The notes under the pieces: generated by a model
Database searches by the model: none
What the model saw: the letters and a program-made list of their open reading frames with translations, nothing else
Told to the model about the DNA's origin: nothing
Position numbers and translations under genes: made by a program
Source of the DNA: Kitasatospora phosalacinea
GTDB lineage: Bacteria; Actinomycetota; Actinomycetes; Streptomycetales; Streptomycetaceae
Assembly (NCBI RefSeq): GCF_000716545.1
Contig: NZ_JNWZ01000025.1
Coordinates: 1 to 64,000, forward strand
DNA length: 64,000 bases
Direction of reading: 5' to 3'
Shown here: one piece after another, positions 8,474 to 16,433 of the stretch
Position numbering within the stretch: position 1 is the stretch's first letter
How the letters are laid out: the number at the start of each line of letters is the position of its first letter

Positions 8474-9415
8474 TTACGGCAGCAGGCACAGGCCGGTCAG
8501 CGGGGTGCCGAGGGCGGCCACCTCGCGCGGTGCCCGGCCGGCGGCGGGGCCGCCGGGGAGCGGGACCTCGCGGATGTGCCCGCCCAGGTCGGCCACGTAG
8601 GCGAGGCCGGCGGCGCGGTCGACGGCGAGGCCGATCGCCTCGGCGAATCCGGAGGCCAGGACCTCGGGCGGCGCGCCGACCCCGCCCGGACCGGGGAGGG
8701 CCGCCCGGTTCAGGGTGTTGCCGTCGGGGGCCGCGCCGCGGTCGGTCCAGTAGAGGGTGTCGCCGTCGAGGTGCAGGTCGATCGGTTCCGGCAGGCCGCT
8801 CCAGAGCACCTCGACGTCGGAGCGCTCCTCGGGGCGCTGCCCGGCGGGGACGTCGAGGCCGGCGCGCAGGATGCGGCCCCGGCCGCCCTTGGCCGGCCCC
8901 TTCTGCGTCCAGTACAGGTGGCCGCGGGCCGGGTCCACGGCGATGCCGACGCACTCGCCCATGATCCCGTCCTCGGCGGGGGTCACCACGAGGTCGGTCA
9001 GGCCGCTGCCGTCCGTGCGGGCCCGGCTGATCCGGTGGCCCTCGCGGTCGCACCAGTAGAGCGTGCCGGCCCCGTCGGAGGTCAACTGCTTGCCGGTCGT
9101 CACCGCCCCGGCGGGGAGGAGGTCGCGCGGCGGTCCGCCGCCGGGGCGCCAGACGTGGACGCCGCCGTTGCGGCGGGAGAAGTCGTAGCCCGCCTCGCCC
9201 GCCCGGCGGGGGTCGACCTCGGGCGCGCCCATCGTGGTCCAGTACACGGCGCCGGCCTCCGCGACCACGCCGTCCGGCGCGGCTCCGGCGTCCTCGACCA
9301 GGGTCCGCACCCGGCCGTCGGTGATGTCCACCCGCAGGACGCGGCCCGGCGCGACCTGCAGGGCCAGCAGGTGCTTCGGGGTCCGCGCCGCCCCGCCGGC
9401 TCCGGGCCCGGTCAC
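8474..9415 (-). CDS. SMP-30/NHL-type beta-propeller protein
   Basis: A 313-residue soluble protein of repeated propeller blades with the recurring pattern LYWTD or YWTxxG (GTLYWCDREGHRISRARTDG, GHLYWTQKG, TLYWTDRG). It resembles LDL-receptor YWTD/NHL and SMP-30 lactonase-like proteins, so a lactonase or sugar-acid-binding role is possible, though the metal ligands are not obvious. There is no signal peptide. The GTG start at 9415 overlaps the TGA of the upstream dehydrogenase (GTGA), indicating translational coupling and a shared pathway. Confidence 0.78.
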   Translation of the reverse strand: MTGPGAGGAARTPKHLLALQVAPGRVLRVDITDGRVRTLVEDAGAAPDGVVAEAGAVYWTTMGAPEVDPRRAGEAGYDFSRRNGGVHVWRPGGGPPRDLLPAGAVTTGKQLTSDGAGTLYWCDREGHRISRARTDGSGLTDLVVTPAEDGIMGECVGIAVDPARGHLYWTQKGPAKGGRGRILRAGLDVPAGQRPEERSDVEVLWSGLPEPIDLHLDGDTLYWTDRGAAPDGNTLNRAALPGPGGVGAPPEVLASGFAEAIGLAVDRAAGLAYVADLGGHIREVPLPGGPAAGRAPREVAALGTPLTGLCLLP

Positions 9416-10308
9416 TTCCGGCCGCCTTCCGCGTCGGCGGTCCGGGGTTCCGGCCAGTCCAGCGGGGCGAGGGCGCCCCGGGTGCGCCGGTCGCGCAGGG
9501 CGGCGAGGCGCCGGTACGCCTCCTCGCCGGTGCCGTAGGCCGCTTCGACCGCGTCGAGGACCTCGCCCATGCCGGCCGGGTCGGGACTGCCGGTCTCGAA
9601 GGTCAGTTGGGAGCCGACGTGCTCCACCAGGTGGCGCATGCCGGCCGGCCCGCCGCCGAGGGTGCCGCTCTGGAACGGCCCGATGGTGGCCCAGCGCAGC
9701 CCGAGCGACGCGCGGACCAGGTCGTCGAGGTCCCGCACGTCGATGATGCCCTGCTGCACCAGGTAGGCGGCCTGGTCGTTGAACACCTTCTGGAGGCGGT
9801 TGCCGACGAAGCCGGGGATCTCCTTCCGCAGCCGGACCGGGAGCTTGCCGAGTTCCCGGTACACCTCCACCGCCCGGTCCACCGCCGCGGCGGAGGACCG
9901 CGGCCCGGGCACCACCTCGACCAGGGGCATCAGCTCGGGCGGGTTGAACGGGTGCCCGACCACGATCCGGTCCGCCGCCGGATTGCCCTGCGCGATCACC
10001 GAGGGCACCAGCGAGGACGAGGACGAGGCCAGCACCACGCCGTCCCGGGTGTGCGCGGCCAGCGTGGCGAAGATCCGCTCCTTGACGTCCGTCCGCTCCG
10101 GCCCGGCCTCCTGGACGAAGTCCGCACCGGTCGCCGCGGCGGCCAGGTCCTCGGTCGCCGTCACGTCGAGGCCCGCCAGTTCGCGGGCCACCACCTCCCG
10201 CAGATCGGGCCGCGGGTCGCTGACCCGGACCTCCCAGCCCGCCCCGCCGAACAGCCGCGCCCACGAGACGCCGATGACGCCGGCGCCGACGATCGTCACG
10301 ACCGCCAT
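9412..10308 (-). CDS. 3-hydroxyacyl-CoA dehydrogenase / L-gulonate 3-dehydrogenase-like protein
   Basis: A 298-residue NAD-dependent dehydrogenase and the first gene of the operon. It starts MAVVTIVGAGVIGVSWARLF (Rossmann fold), has LASSSSSLVPSVIAQGNP and the catalytic-site run VVGHPFNPPELMPLVEVVPG, then GFVGNRLQKVFNDQAAYLV, the lambda-crystallin/gulonate dehydrogenase signature. Substrates in this family include L-gulonate, carnitine and 3-hydroxyacyl-CoA. The ATG at 10308 is preceded by GGGGTG with correct spacing. It is paralogous to the enzyme at 7545-8420, and the operon is divergent from a LysR regulator. Confidence 0.9.
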   Translation of the reverse strand: MAVVTIVGAGVIGVSWARLFGGAGWEVRVSDPRPDLREVVARELAGLDVTATEDLAAAATGADFVQEAGPERTDVKERIFATLAAHTRDGVVLASSSSSLVPSVIAQGNPAADRIVVGHPFNPPELMPLVEVVPGPRSSAAAVDRAVEVYRELGKLPVRLRKEIPGFVGNRLQKVFNDQAAYLVQQGIIDVRDLDDLVRASLGLRWATIGPFQSGTLGGGPAGMRHLVEHVGSQLTFETGSPDPAGMGEVLDAVEAAYGTGEEAYRRLAALRDRRTRGALAPLDWPEPRTADAEGGRK

Positions 10309-10452
10309 GAAGATCACCCCAGAGGAATCAGAAGGAAGGACGGCCGGTCCCGGTCGTTCGCCGGAACATCCGCCAGGAGAAGGCCCGCACCGCGGGGCGG
10401 CGAGCCGACCCGGACCGAAGGGAGCCGGACCGGCGGCGGCGTTCCGCAGGAC

Positions 10453-10486
10453 GTGCACGATCCAGTGCACACCTGCCCCGGCAGGT
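10453..10486. promoter_or_regulatory. inverted repeats between LysR gene and its divergent target operon
   Basis: TGCAC-N6-GTGCA (10454-10469) and ACCTGCC-CC-GGCAGGT (10471-10486) lie next to each other in the 200-bp divergent intergenic region. LysR proteins bind such dyads. TATATG at 10495 could be the -10 box of the regulator gene. Confidence 0.45.
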
Positions 10487-10508
10487 CTGTCCAATATATG
10501 ATTCAGGC

Positions 10509-11432
10509 ATGAAAGATATGGCTGGCGATATCGCACTGTCCCGGCGGCTGCTGGAGCAGTTCCTCGCCGTGGTCCGGGAGGGGCACTTCGGGCGGGCGGC
10601 CGAACTGCTCGGCATGAGCCAGCCGCCGCTCAGCCAGTCGATCCAGCGCCTGGAGCGGATGCTCGGCGTGCGCCTGCTCGACCGCGGTCCCGGCGGCGCG
10701 AGACCGACCGCCGCCGGGCGGGTCTTCGCCGCCGACGCGCAACGGCTGCTCGACCTGCAGACCGCCGCGGTCGCCCGGGCCCGCCGGGTCGCCGACGGCG
10801 TCGAGGGCGACGTCCGGGTCGGTTACGTCAGCCTGCTCAGCCACCTCTACCTCCCCGCGCTGCTGCGCACCGCGGCCGAGGAGCTCCCCGGGCTCCGCAT
10901 CCAGCTCCAGCACGGCTCCTCGGGCGCCGTGGCCGACCTGGTGCGGACCGGGGCGCTCGACCTCGGTTTCCTGCGCGACCCCGCGCGGATCTCCACCGAC
11001 CTGGTCAGCACGGTCGTGGCCGTCGAACGGATCGAGGCGGCCGTTCCCCGCGGCCACCACCTCGCCGGAGCCGGCGGGATCGAGCTCGCCCGTCTCCGTG
11101 ACGAGGACTTCGCGATGCCCGACCCGACCGCCCTGCCCGTGCTCGCCGAACAGGTCCACCTCGCCTGCCACCGGGCGGGCTTCACCCCCCGCGGCGTCGT
11201 CCTCGCCGACGACCTCAGCGGCCTGCTCAGCTACGTCGTCGCCGGCCTGTGCGTCAGCCTGCTGCCCGAGGGTGCCCGGCACCTCGCGGCCGAGGACGCG
11301 GCCTTCCTCCCCCTGCGCGGCGACACCGGAGACCTGCGCACCACCGTCCAGGCCGTCCGCCGGCCCGACGCGGACCCGGCGGTGACCCGCCTGTTGGAGG
11401 CGGTCGCCCGCCTGCGGTCCCGCCCCGCCTGA
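10509..11432 (+). CDS. LysR family transcriptional regulator
   Basis: A 307-residue LysR-type regulator. Its winged helix-turn-helix spans about residues 14-70 (FGRAAELLGMSQPPLSQSIQ, LERMLGVRLLDRGPGG), followed by the two-lobed periplasmic-binding-like effector domain. It is divergent from the dehydrogenase/propeller operon, the normal arrangement for a regulator of its neighbour, with dyads in the shared intergenic region. The effector is unknown, probably an intermediate of the hydroxy acid handled by the operon. Confidence 0.92.
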   Translation: MKDMAGDIALSRRLLEQFLAVVREGHFGRAAELLGMSQPPLSQSIQRLERMLGVRLLDRGPGGARPTAAGRVFAADAQRLLDLQTAAVARARRVADGVEGDVRVGYVSLLSHLYLPALLRTAAEELPGLRIQLQHGSSGAVADLVRTGALDLGFLRDPARISTDLVSTVVAVERIEAAVPRGHHLAGAGGIELARLRDEDFAMPDPTALPVLAEQVHLACHRAGFTPRGVVLADDLSGLLSYVVAGLCVSLLPEGARHLAAEDAAFLPLRGDTGDLRTTVQAVRRPDADPAVTRLLEAVARLRSRPA

Positions 11433-11480
11433 ACGGTGCGCGCGGCCTGAACGGTGCGCGCCGCCTGAACGGTGCGCACC
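11427..11480 (+). repeat. three tandem 18-bp repeats
   Basis: Units at 11427-11444, 11445-11462 and 11463-11480 share GCCTGAACGGTGCGC and differ only in the last three bases. The first includes the stop codon of the LysR gene. Together with 11481-11734, where I see no gene, this fills the space before the ROK gene. Confidence 0.85.
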
Positions 11481-11734
11481 GCCGTCCGGTCGAGAGCGCG
11501 GGGAGGTGGACCCGCCCGGCGTTCCCGGCGCCCGACCGGCGACCGATGACCGTGAGTAGCGGAAGCGATGCTGACGGCCATTTGTGTGAACAGGCGGTGA
11601 AACGCCATTGACCTGTGCAGATCGTCCCGCTCGGCCTGAGGGTGCACCTCGGGCTCAGGCTACTGTGAGTTCCCGACGCGTCCGTGGTCCGCGAGGTGCT
11701 GGGACGGGCCGGAACCCGGGGCGAGGAGTGGGTC

Positions 11735-11896
11735 ATGGCCGTGCCATCCGTTCGACCCCCGGGGGCGGCGGCCCTGACCGGGGCGGGGCGGTGCGACGTG
11801 GAGGGGGTGCCGGATCCGCGCCGGGCGGGGGAGCGGCGGGCGCCGTCCCCGCCGGGGCGCGTCGCGACCGGCGGGCGTCGGGAGCTCAGGCGGTGA
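11735..11896 (+). CDS. possible small protein
   Basis: A 53-residue frame starting MAVPSVRPPGAAALTGAG, preceded by GAGGAG at 11723-11728 with ideal spacing. It overlaps the end of the convergent ROK gene by about 11 bases. There is no recognisable domain and the composition is Arg/Pro/Gly-rich. The ribosome-binding site is the only real support. Confidence 0.28.
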   Translation: MAVPSVRPPGAAALTGAGRCDVEGVPDPRRAGERRAPSPPGRVATGGRRELRR

Positions 11897-13040
11897 CCCC
11901 GCGCCGGGACTGGGGGCCGGCGGAGGGGGCGGCCGCGCCGACGTGCGCCCCGAAGAGGGCGTCGTTGAGGTGGTCGAGCGCCATCCGCGCGGCTCCGAGC
12001 GCGACGGCTTCGACGCCGAGCGCCGACGCGTCGACCTGTGGCGGGTCGAGGCAGAGCTGTTCGAGATGGCTGCGGATCGGGCCGACCACCGCTTCGCCGG
12101 CCCGGGACAGCCCGCCGCCGATGACCACCAGGTCCGGGTTGACGGTCAGGACCATGGCGGCGACGCCCTGGGCCACGGTGCGGGCGAACCGGTCCACCTT
12201 GCCCGCTGCGTCGCTGTCGCCCGCCTGCGCGTCCGAGAAGAGCCGCGCGCTGTCCTCGGCCTCCCGGATGTCGTTCATGCTGGGGCCCTCCCAGCCGAGG
12301 AGGGCGAGGGCGCCGATCTCGCCCGCGGCGCCGCCGCGGCCGCGGTGCAGCCGTCCGCCGAGCATCATGCCCACGCCGGTGCGGTGGCCCGCGATGACGT
12401 GGATGAAGTCGTCGGCGTGCCGGGCGGCGCCGCGCCAGTGCTCGGCGAGGGCGGCCAGGTTGGCGTCGTTCTCCGCATGGGCGGGGCAGTCGAACCACGT
12501 GCTCGCCGCGCCGACGAGGTCGAGCCCGTTCCACTCCGGCAGGGGGGTCGAAAGGCGTACCGTGCCGCCGGAGTCGATGATGCCCGGTATCCCGAGGCAC
12601 AGCGAGCGCGGCCGGATGCCGGGGTGCCGCGCCAGGAACCCCTCCGCGCCCGAGCGGACGGCCTCCAGGCGCGCGCCGCCGCCGAGTCCCTCAGGGATCC
12701 GGGTCCGGTCGGAGGCGATGACCGAGCCGTCGAGGTCGGCGAGGACCAGGCGCACGCCGGTCACGCCGATGTCGAGGCCGAGCACGTGGCCGGCCTCCGC
12801 GCGGAAGCGGTAGCGGCGGGCGGGCCTGCCGATGCTCCGCTCCGGAGCGACCTCCTCGATCCAGCCGCCCTCGGTGAGTTCCGCGATCACCGCGTCGACG
12901 GTCTGCCGGGAGAGCGACGCCGCCTGGCCGATCCGGGTCAGCGTCATCGGCTCCGCGTTGCGCAGCACGCCGAGAACGGCCTCGGTGTTCAGGCGGCGCA
13001 GCAGGGCGGGGTCGCCGCCGCTGAGCACTGGGCTGTTCAC
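11886..13040 (-). CDS. ROK family transcriptional repressor (no zinc motif)
   Basis: A 384-residue ROK regulator: an N-terminal winged helix-turn-helix (about residues 25-75, LTRIGQAASLSRQTVDAVIA) fused to a sugar-kinase-like domain (LGLDIGVTGVRLVLADLDG, GIPGIIDSGG, VVIGGGLSRAG). It is divergent from a sugar ABC operon and probably represses it until a sugar binds. The Cys-rich zinc motif normal in this superfamily (CxCGxxGCxE) is absent; at that place it reads GALALLGWEGPSMNDI. ROK proteins lacking it exist, but it suggests altered sugar binding. Confidence 0.9.
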   Translation of the reverse strand: MNSPVLSGGDPALLRRLNTEAVLGVLRNAEPMTLTRIGQAASLSRQTVDAVIAELTEGGWIEEVAPERSIGRPARRYRFRAEAGHVLGLDIGVTGVRLVLADLDGSVIASDRTRIPEGLGGGARLEAVRSGAEGFLARHPGIRPRSLCLGIPGIIDSGGTVRLSTPLPEWNGLDLVGAASTWFDCPAHAENDANLAALAEHWRGAARHADDFIHVIAGHRTGVGMMLGGRLHRGRGGAAGEIGALALLGWEGPSMNDIREAEDSARLFSDAQAGDSDAAGKVDRFARTVAQGVAAMVLTVNPDLVVIGGGLSRAGEAVVGPIRSHLEQLCLDPPQVDASALGVEAVALGAARMALDHLNDALFGAHVGAAAPSAGPQSRRGVTA

Positions 13041-13098
13041 GACACCTCGTTTCCGGGCCGCTCCCTCACGACCTCGGCCGTCATCTTACGCCAGTCAC

Positions 13099-13154
13099 TT
13101 ACGTAACGGTATCGCATAACTGTATTGACCAAGCTTGCAGGCCACTTCTAGCAT
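13099..13154 (+). promoter_or_regulatory. promoter and candidate operator for the sugar ABC operon
   Basis: TTGACC (13125-13130), an 18-base spacer and TAGCAT (13149-13154) make a good vegetative promoter. The palindrome TTACGTAA (13099-13106) lies just upstream, within the gap shared with the divergent ROK gene, and is a candidate repressor site. Confidence 0.6.
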
Positions 13155-13240
13155 CACCATGATTTCGTAACACCGCGCCATATAGGTGTGATCTCCCGTA
13201 CCGCCCCCAGGGACCGCGTTCCTGGTGTGAGGAGCCCCCG

Positions 13241-14575
13241 ATGCCCGCAAGAACCCCCCACCGCGTCACCCGCACCGCCGCGGCGTGCGCGCTGCTCGTC
13301 GCCGCGACCACCGGCCTGACCGCCTGCGGCGGCCTCACCCCCGGCGGCAGCCAGAGCGCGCCCTCCTCCGGCCCGGTCTCCACCGCCCTGCCGACCGGCA
13401 ACGCCACACTGACCGTCGTGAGTTCCGAGAACTCCGGCACCACCAAGGCCCTGGCCGAGGCGTTCCACGCCAAGCACCCGAACATCACCGTCGACTTCCA
13501 GTACACGGGCCCGGACGACTACGACAAGAGCCTCAACCTGAAGCTCTCCTCCGACCAGGCCCCCGACCTGGCACTGCTGAACAAGCTCGGCACCACCGTC
13601 AAGGGCAACCTGGTCCGCAACCTCGACGACTACGCCAAGGCGTACGGCTGGGACGCCAAGTACCCCTCCGCCGAACTGGACCAGTGGCGCGCCTCGGACG
13701 ACGGCAAGCGGCTCGGCGCCGGGCACCTGTGGGCCGCCCCGGCCGGTTTCTCGGTCGTCGGCGTCTACTACAACAAGGACATCGCGGCGAAGCTCGGCAT
13801 CCAGCCGCCGACCACGCCGGCGGAGTTCGACGCGGCGCTGGCCAAGGCGAAGGCCGCCGGCGAGCTGCCGGTCCAGCTCGGCAACCTCCTGGGGCACTCC
13901 TCCTTCATCGTCCAGTCGATCGTCGACGCCACCGACGGCGCGGCGAAGACCAGCGACTGGGTCAACGGCAAGGCCGGCACCACCCTGAAGACCCCCGGCG
14001 GTACCGCCGCCGCCGCCACCCTCGCCGACTGGGCCCAGAAGGGCTACCTCCCGGCCGGGGCCAACGGCACCGACCTGCCCGGCTCGGTCGCCGAGTTCAC
14101 CAAGGGCAAGGGGCTCTTCCTGTTCAACGGCTCCTGGGACGCCCAGAAGATCGACCAGGCCATGCCCGGCAAGGCCGGCTTCCTCACCTTCCCGGGCGAG
14201 AGCGGCAAGGCCACCGGCATCGGCACCTCCGTCGCCTACGCCATCCCCGCCAAGGCCGAGAACCCCGACCTGGCGGCCGCGTTCCTCGACTTCATGAACA
14301 CCCCCGAGGCCGCGCAGATCCAGTTCGACACCGGCTTCCTGCCCGTCGCCCACGCCGACACCGTCAAGGGCGCCGACGGCAAGGTGATGAACGAGGTCGC
14401 CAAGGGCTGGGCCGCCGTCAACGAGGACAACGGCCTGGTCAACTTCTTCGCCAACACCGACGCCACCATGAACGACACCCTCACCTCGCAGAGCCAGCAA
14501 CTGATCGGCGGCAGGACGAGCCCCGAGCAGTACCTCGACGCCCTGCAGAACGACTGGACCAAGGGCCACCAGTGA
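13241..14575 (+). CDS. extracellular solute-binding lipoprotein of a sugar ABC transporter
   Basis: A 444-residue family 1 solute-binding protein that captures an oligosaccharide outside the membrane. The signal peptide ends in lipobox LTAC, with lipidated Cys29. The mature protein has typical family runs (PNITVDFQYTGPDDYDKSLN, LWAAPAGFSVVGVYYNKDI, GKGLFLFNGSWDAQKI). A GAGGAGC ribosome-binding site precedes the ATG. It is the first gene of the operon and overlaps the first permease by four bases (GTGA). The ATPase is missing, as is usual where a shared MsiK-type ATPase serves several importers. Confidence 0.93.
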   Translation: MPARTPHRVTRTAAACALLVAATTGLTACGGLTPGGSQSAPSSGPVSTALPTGNATLTVVSSENSGTTKALAEAFHAKHPNITVDFQYTGPDDYDKSLNLKLSSDQAPDLALLNKLGTTVKGNLVRNLDDYAKAYGWDAKYPSAELDQWRASDDGKRLGAGHLWAAPAGFSVVGVYYNKDIAAKLGIQPPTTPAEFDAALAKAKAAGELPVQLGNLLGHSSFIVQSIVDATDGAAKTSDWVNGKAGTTLKTPGGTAAAATLADWAQKGYLPAGANGTDLPGSVAEFTKGKGLFLFNGSWDAQKIDQAMPGKAGFLTFPGESGKATGIGTSVAYAIPAKAENPDLAAAFLDFMNTPEAAQIQFDTGFLPVAHADTVKGADGKVMNEVAKGWAAVNEDNGLVNFFANTDATMNDTLTSQSQQLIGGRTSPEQYLDALQNDWTKGHQ

Positions 14576-15570
14576 CCGGCGCCCCCCTCCACCCGCACCA
14601 GCCCGCGGCCCGGCGGTCGGACGCCCGGCCGACGGAAGGACCCGGCCGACCGCACCCGCCGGCGGGGGCGCCGACACCGGCGCGCACCCTGCGGGCGGGC
14701 CCGCGCCGGCCCCGCTCCCACAAGGCCGCCTACCTCTACCTGGCACCCGCCCTCGCCCTGTACACCGCGTTCGTCGCCCTGCCCTGGCTGCACACCGCGT
14801 GGCTGTCGCTCTTCGCGTGGGACGGCGTCACTCCCGGCACCTGGGCGGGCCTGGACAACTACCGCGAAGTCCTGACCGACCCGGCGCTGCGCTCCTCGAT
14901 CCTGCACGCCCTCGGCTTCATCGGCTTCTACTCGCTGCTGCCGATCGCCCTCGGCCTGCTGCTCGCCGCCGTCATCGGCGGCCGCGGCGGACGCCGCTAC
15001 CCGATCAGTCGCACCGTCCTCTTCCTGCCGCAGGTCGTCCCGCTGGTCGCCGTCGGCGTCACCTGGAAGTGGATGTACTCCGCCGACGGCGCCGTCAACC
15101 AGGTCCTGCGCGCGGTCGGCCTCGGCTCGGTGACCCGCGCCTGGCTGGGCGACTTCACCTGGGCCTACGTCGCGGTCGGCCTGGTCGGCACCTGGGTGAT
15201 GCTCGGCCTGTGCCTGATCGTCTTCCAGGCCGGCATCCAGAAGATCGACACCAGCCTCTACGAGGCCGCCCGGCTCGACGGCGCCGGACCCGTGCGCGAG
15301 TTCCTCGCCGTCACCCTGCCCGGACTGCGCGCCGAGATCGGCGTCGCCCTGACCATCACCGTCATCTCCGCACTCGCGAGCTTCGACGTCGTCTACGTCA
15401 CCACCGCCGGCGGCCCCGGCGACTCCACCACCGTCCCCGGCGTGCTGATCTACCGGCTCGCCTTCACCAACGGCGAAGTCGGCGCCGCCTGCGCGCTGGC
15501 CGTGGTGCTCAGCGCCCTGATCACCCTGGTCGTCCTCGCGATCGGCCGGATCACCCGGGAGAAGCACTGA
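14572..15570 (+). CDS. sugar ABC transporter permease (MalF type)
   Basis: A 332-residue inner-membrane permease. After a 50-residue Pro/Arg-rich cytoplasmic N-terminus come six hydrophobic segments (first YLYLAPALALYTAFVALPW). The EAA loop reads EAARLDGAGPVREFLAVTLP, the site where the ATPase docks. The GTG start overlaps the binding-protein stop. It pairs with the next gene to form the channel. Confidence 0.92.
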   Translation: MTGAPLHPHQPAARRSDARPTEGPGRPHPPAGAPTPARTLRAGPRRPRSHKAAYLYLAPALALYTAFVALPWLHTAWLSLFAWDGVTPGTWAGLDNYREVLTDPALRSSILHALGFIGFYSLLPIALGLLLAAVIGGRGGRRYPISRTVLFLPQVVPLVAVGVTWKWMYSADGAVNQVLRAVGLGSVTRAWLGDFTWAYVAVGLVGTWVMLGLCLIVFQAGIQKIDTSLYEAARLDGAGPVREFLAVTLPGLRAEIGVALTITVISALASFDVVYVTTAGGPGDSTTVPGVLIYRLAFTNGEVGAACALAVVLSALITLVVLAIGRITREKH

Positions 15571-16391
15571 TGAACCGACGCCTCGAGGGCCTCGCCGGCC
15601 GCGCCGTGATGACCGCCTTCAGCCTCGCCGTGATCGTGCCGTTCGCCGGCATCGTGCTCGCCGCCCTCAACCCGCCCGGCACCGTCGTCGGCGGCATCTC
15701 CTGGCCCGCGCACCCCACCCTGGCCAGCTTCGGCCGGGCCTGGTCCGACGCCGGCTTCGGCCAACTGCTGCGCAACAGCGCCGTCATCGCGGTCGGTGTC
15801 GTCCCGCTCGCCCTGGTCTGCGCCTCGCTCGCCGGGTACGCCTTCGCCCTCATGGAGTTCCGCGGCCGCAAGGTGCTGTTCGCCCTCCTGATGCTCGGGC
15901 TGGCGCTGCCCTACGAGGCCGCGGTCGTCCCGCTGTACTACGACCTGCGCTCGCTGGGACTCACCGACACCCCGCTCGCCCTGATCCTGGCCCTGGTCGG
16001 CCTCTTCATGCCGTTCGGCGCGTTCTGGATGCGCGAGCAGTTCCTCGCCCTGCCCAAGGAGATGACCGAGGCCGCGGCCGTCGACGGTGCCGGCAGCTGG
16101 ACCGTGCTGTGGAAGGTCCTGCTGCCTTGCGCCCGGCCCGCCCTGATCACCCTCGGCCTGCTCTACTTCCTCTGGGCCTGGAACCAGTTCCTCCTGGCCC
16201 TGATCCTCATCCAGGACCCGGCCGGCCGCACCGCCCCCGCCGGACTCGGCTTCTTCGTCGGCGCGCACAACATCGACGTCCCCCTGCTGTCCGCCGCCAC
16301 CCTGATCGTCATCGCACCGGTCGTCGCCGTCTACCTGTTCTTCCAGCGGCACTTCGTCGCCGGCATGCTCGCCGGCGCCGTCAAGGGCTGA
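15570..16391 (+). CDS. sugar ABC transporter permease (MalG type)
   Basis: A 273-residue membrane permease with six hydrophobic segments and the EAA motif EAAAVDGAGSWTVLWKVLLP; its C-terminus FVAGMLAGAVKG is typical of the MalG class. The start codon shares one base with the previous stop (TGATG), so the two permeases are translationally coupled. Confidence 0.93.
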   Translation: MNRRLEGLAGRAVMTAFSLAVIVPFAGIVLAALNPPGTVVGGISWPAHPTLASFGRAWSDAGFGQLLRNSAVIAVGVVPLALVCASLAGYAFALMEFRGRKVLFALLMLGLALPYEAAVVPLYYDLRSLGLTDTPLALILALVGLFMPFGAFWMREQFLALPKEMTEAAAVDGAGSWTVLWKVLLPCARPALITLGLLYFLWAWNQFLLALILIQDPAGRTAPAGLGFFVGAHNIDVPLLSAATLIVIAPVVAVYLFFQRHFVAGMLAGAVKG

Positions 16392-16433
16392 GCCCGACCG
16401 CCGTTCCCGCCTCGTCCCGAAGGACACACCGAC

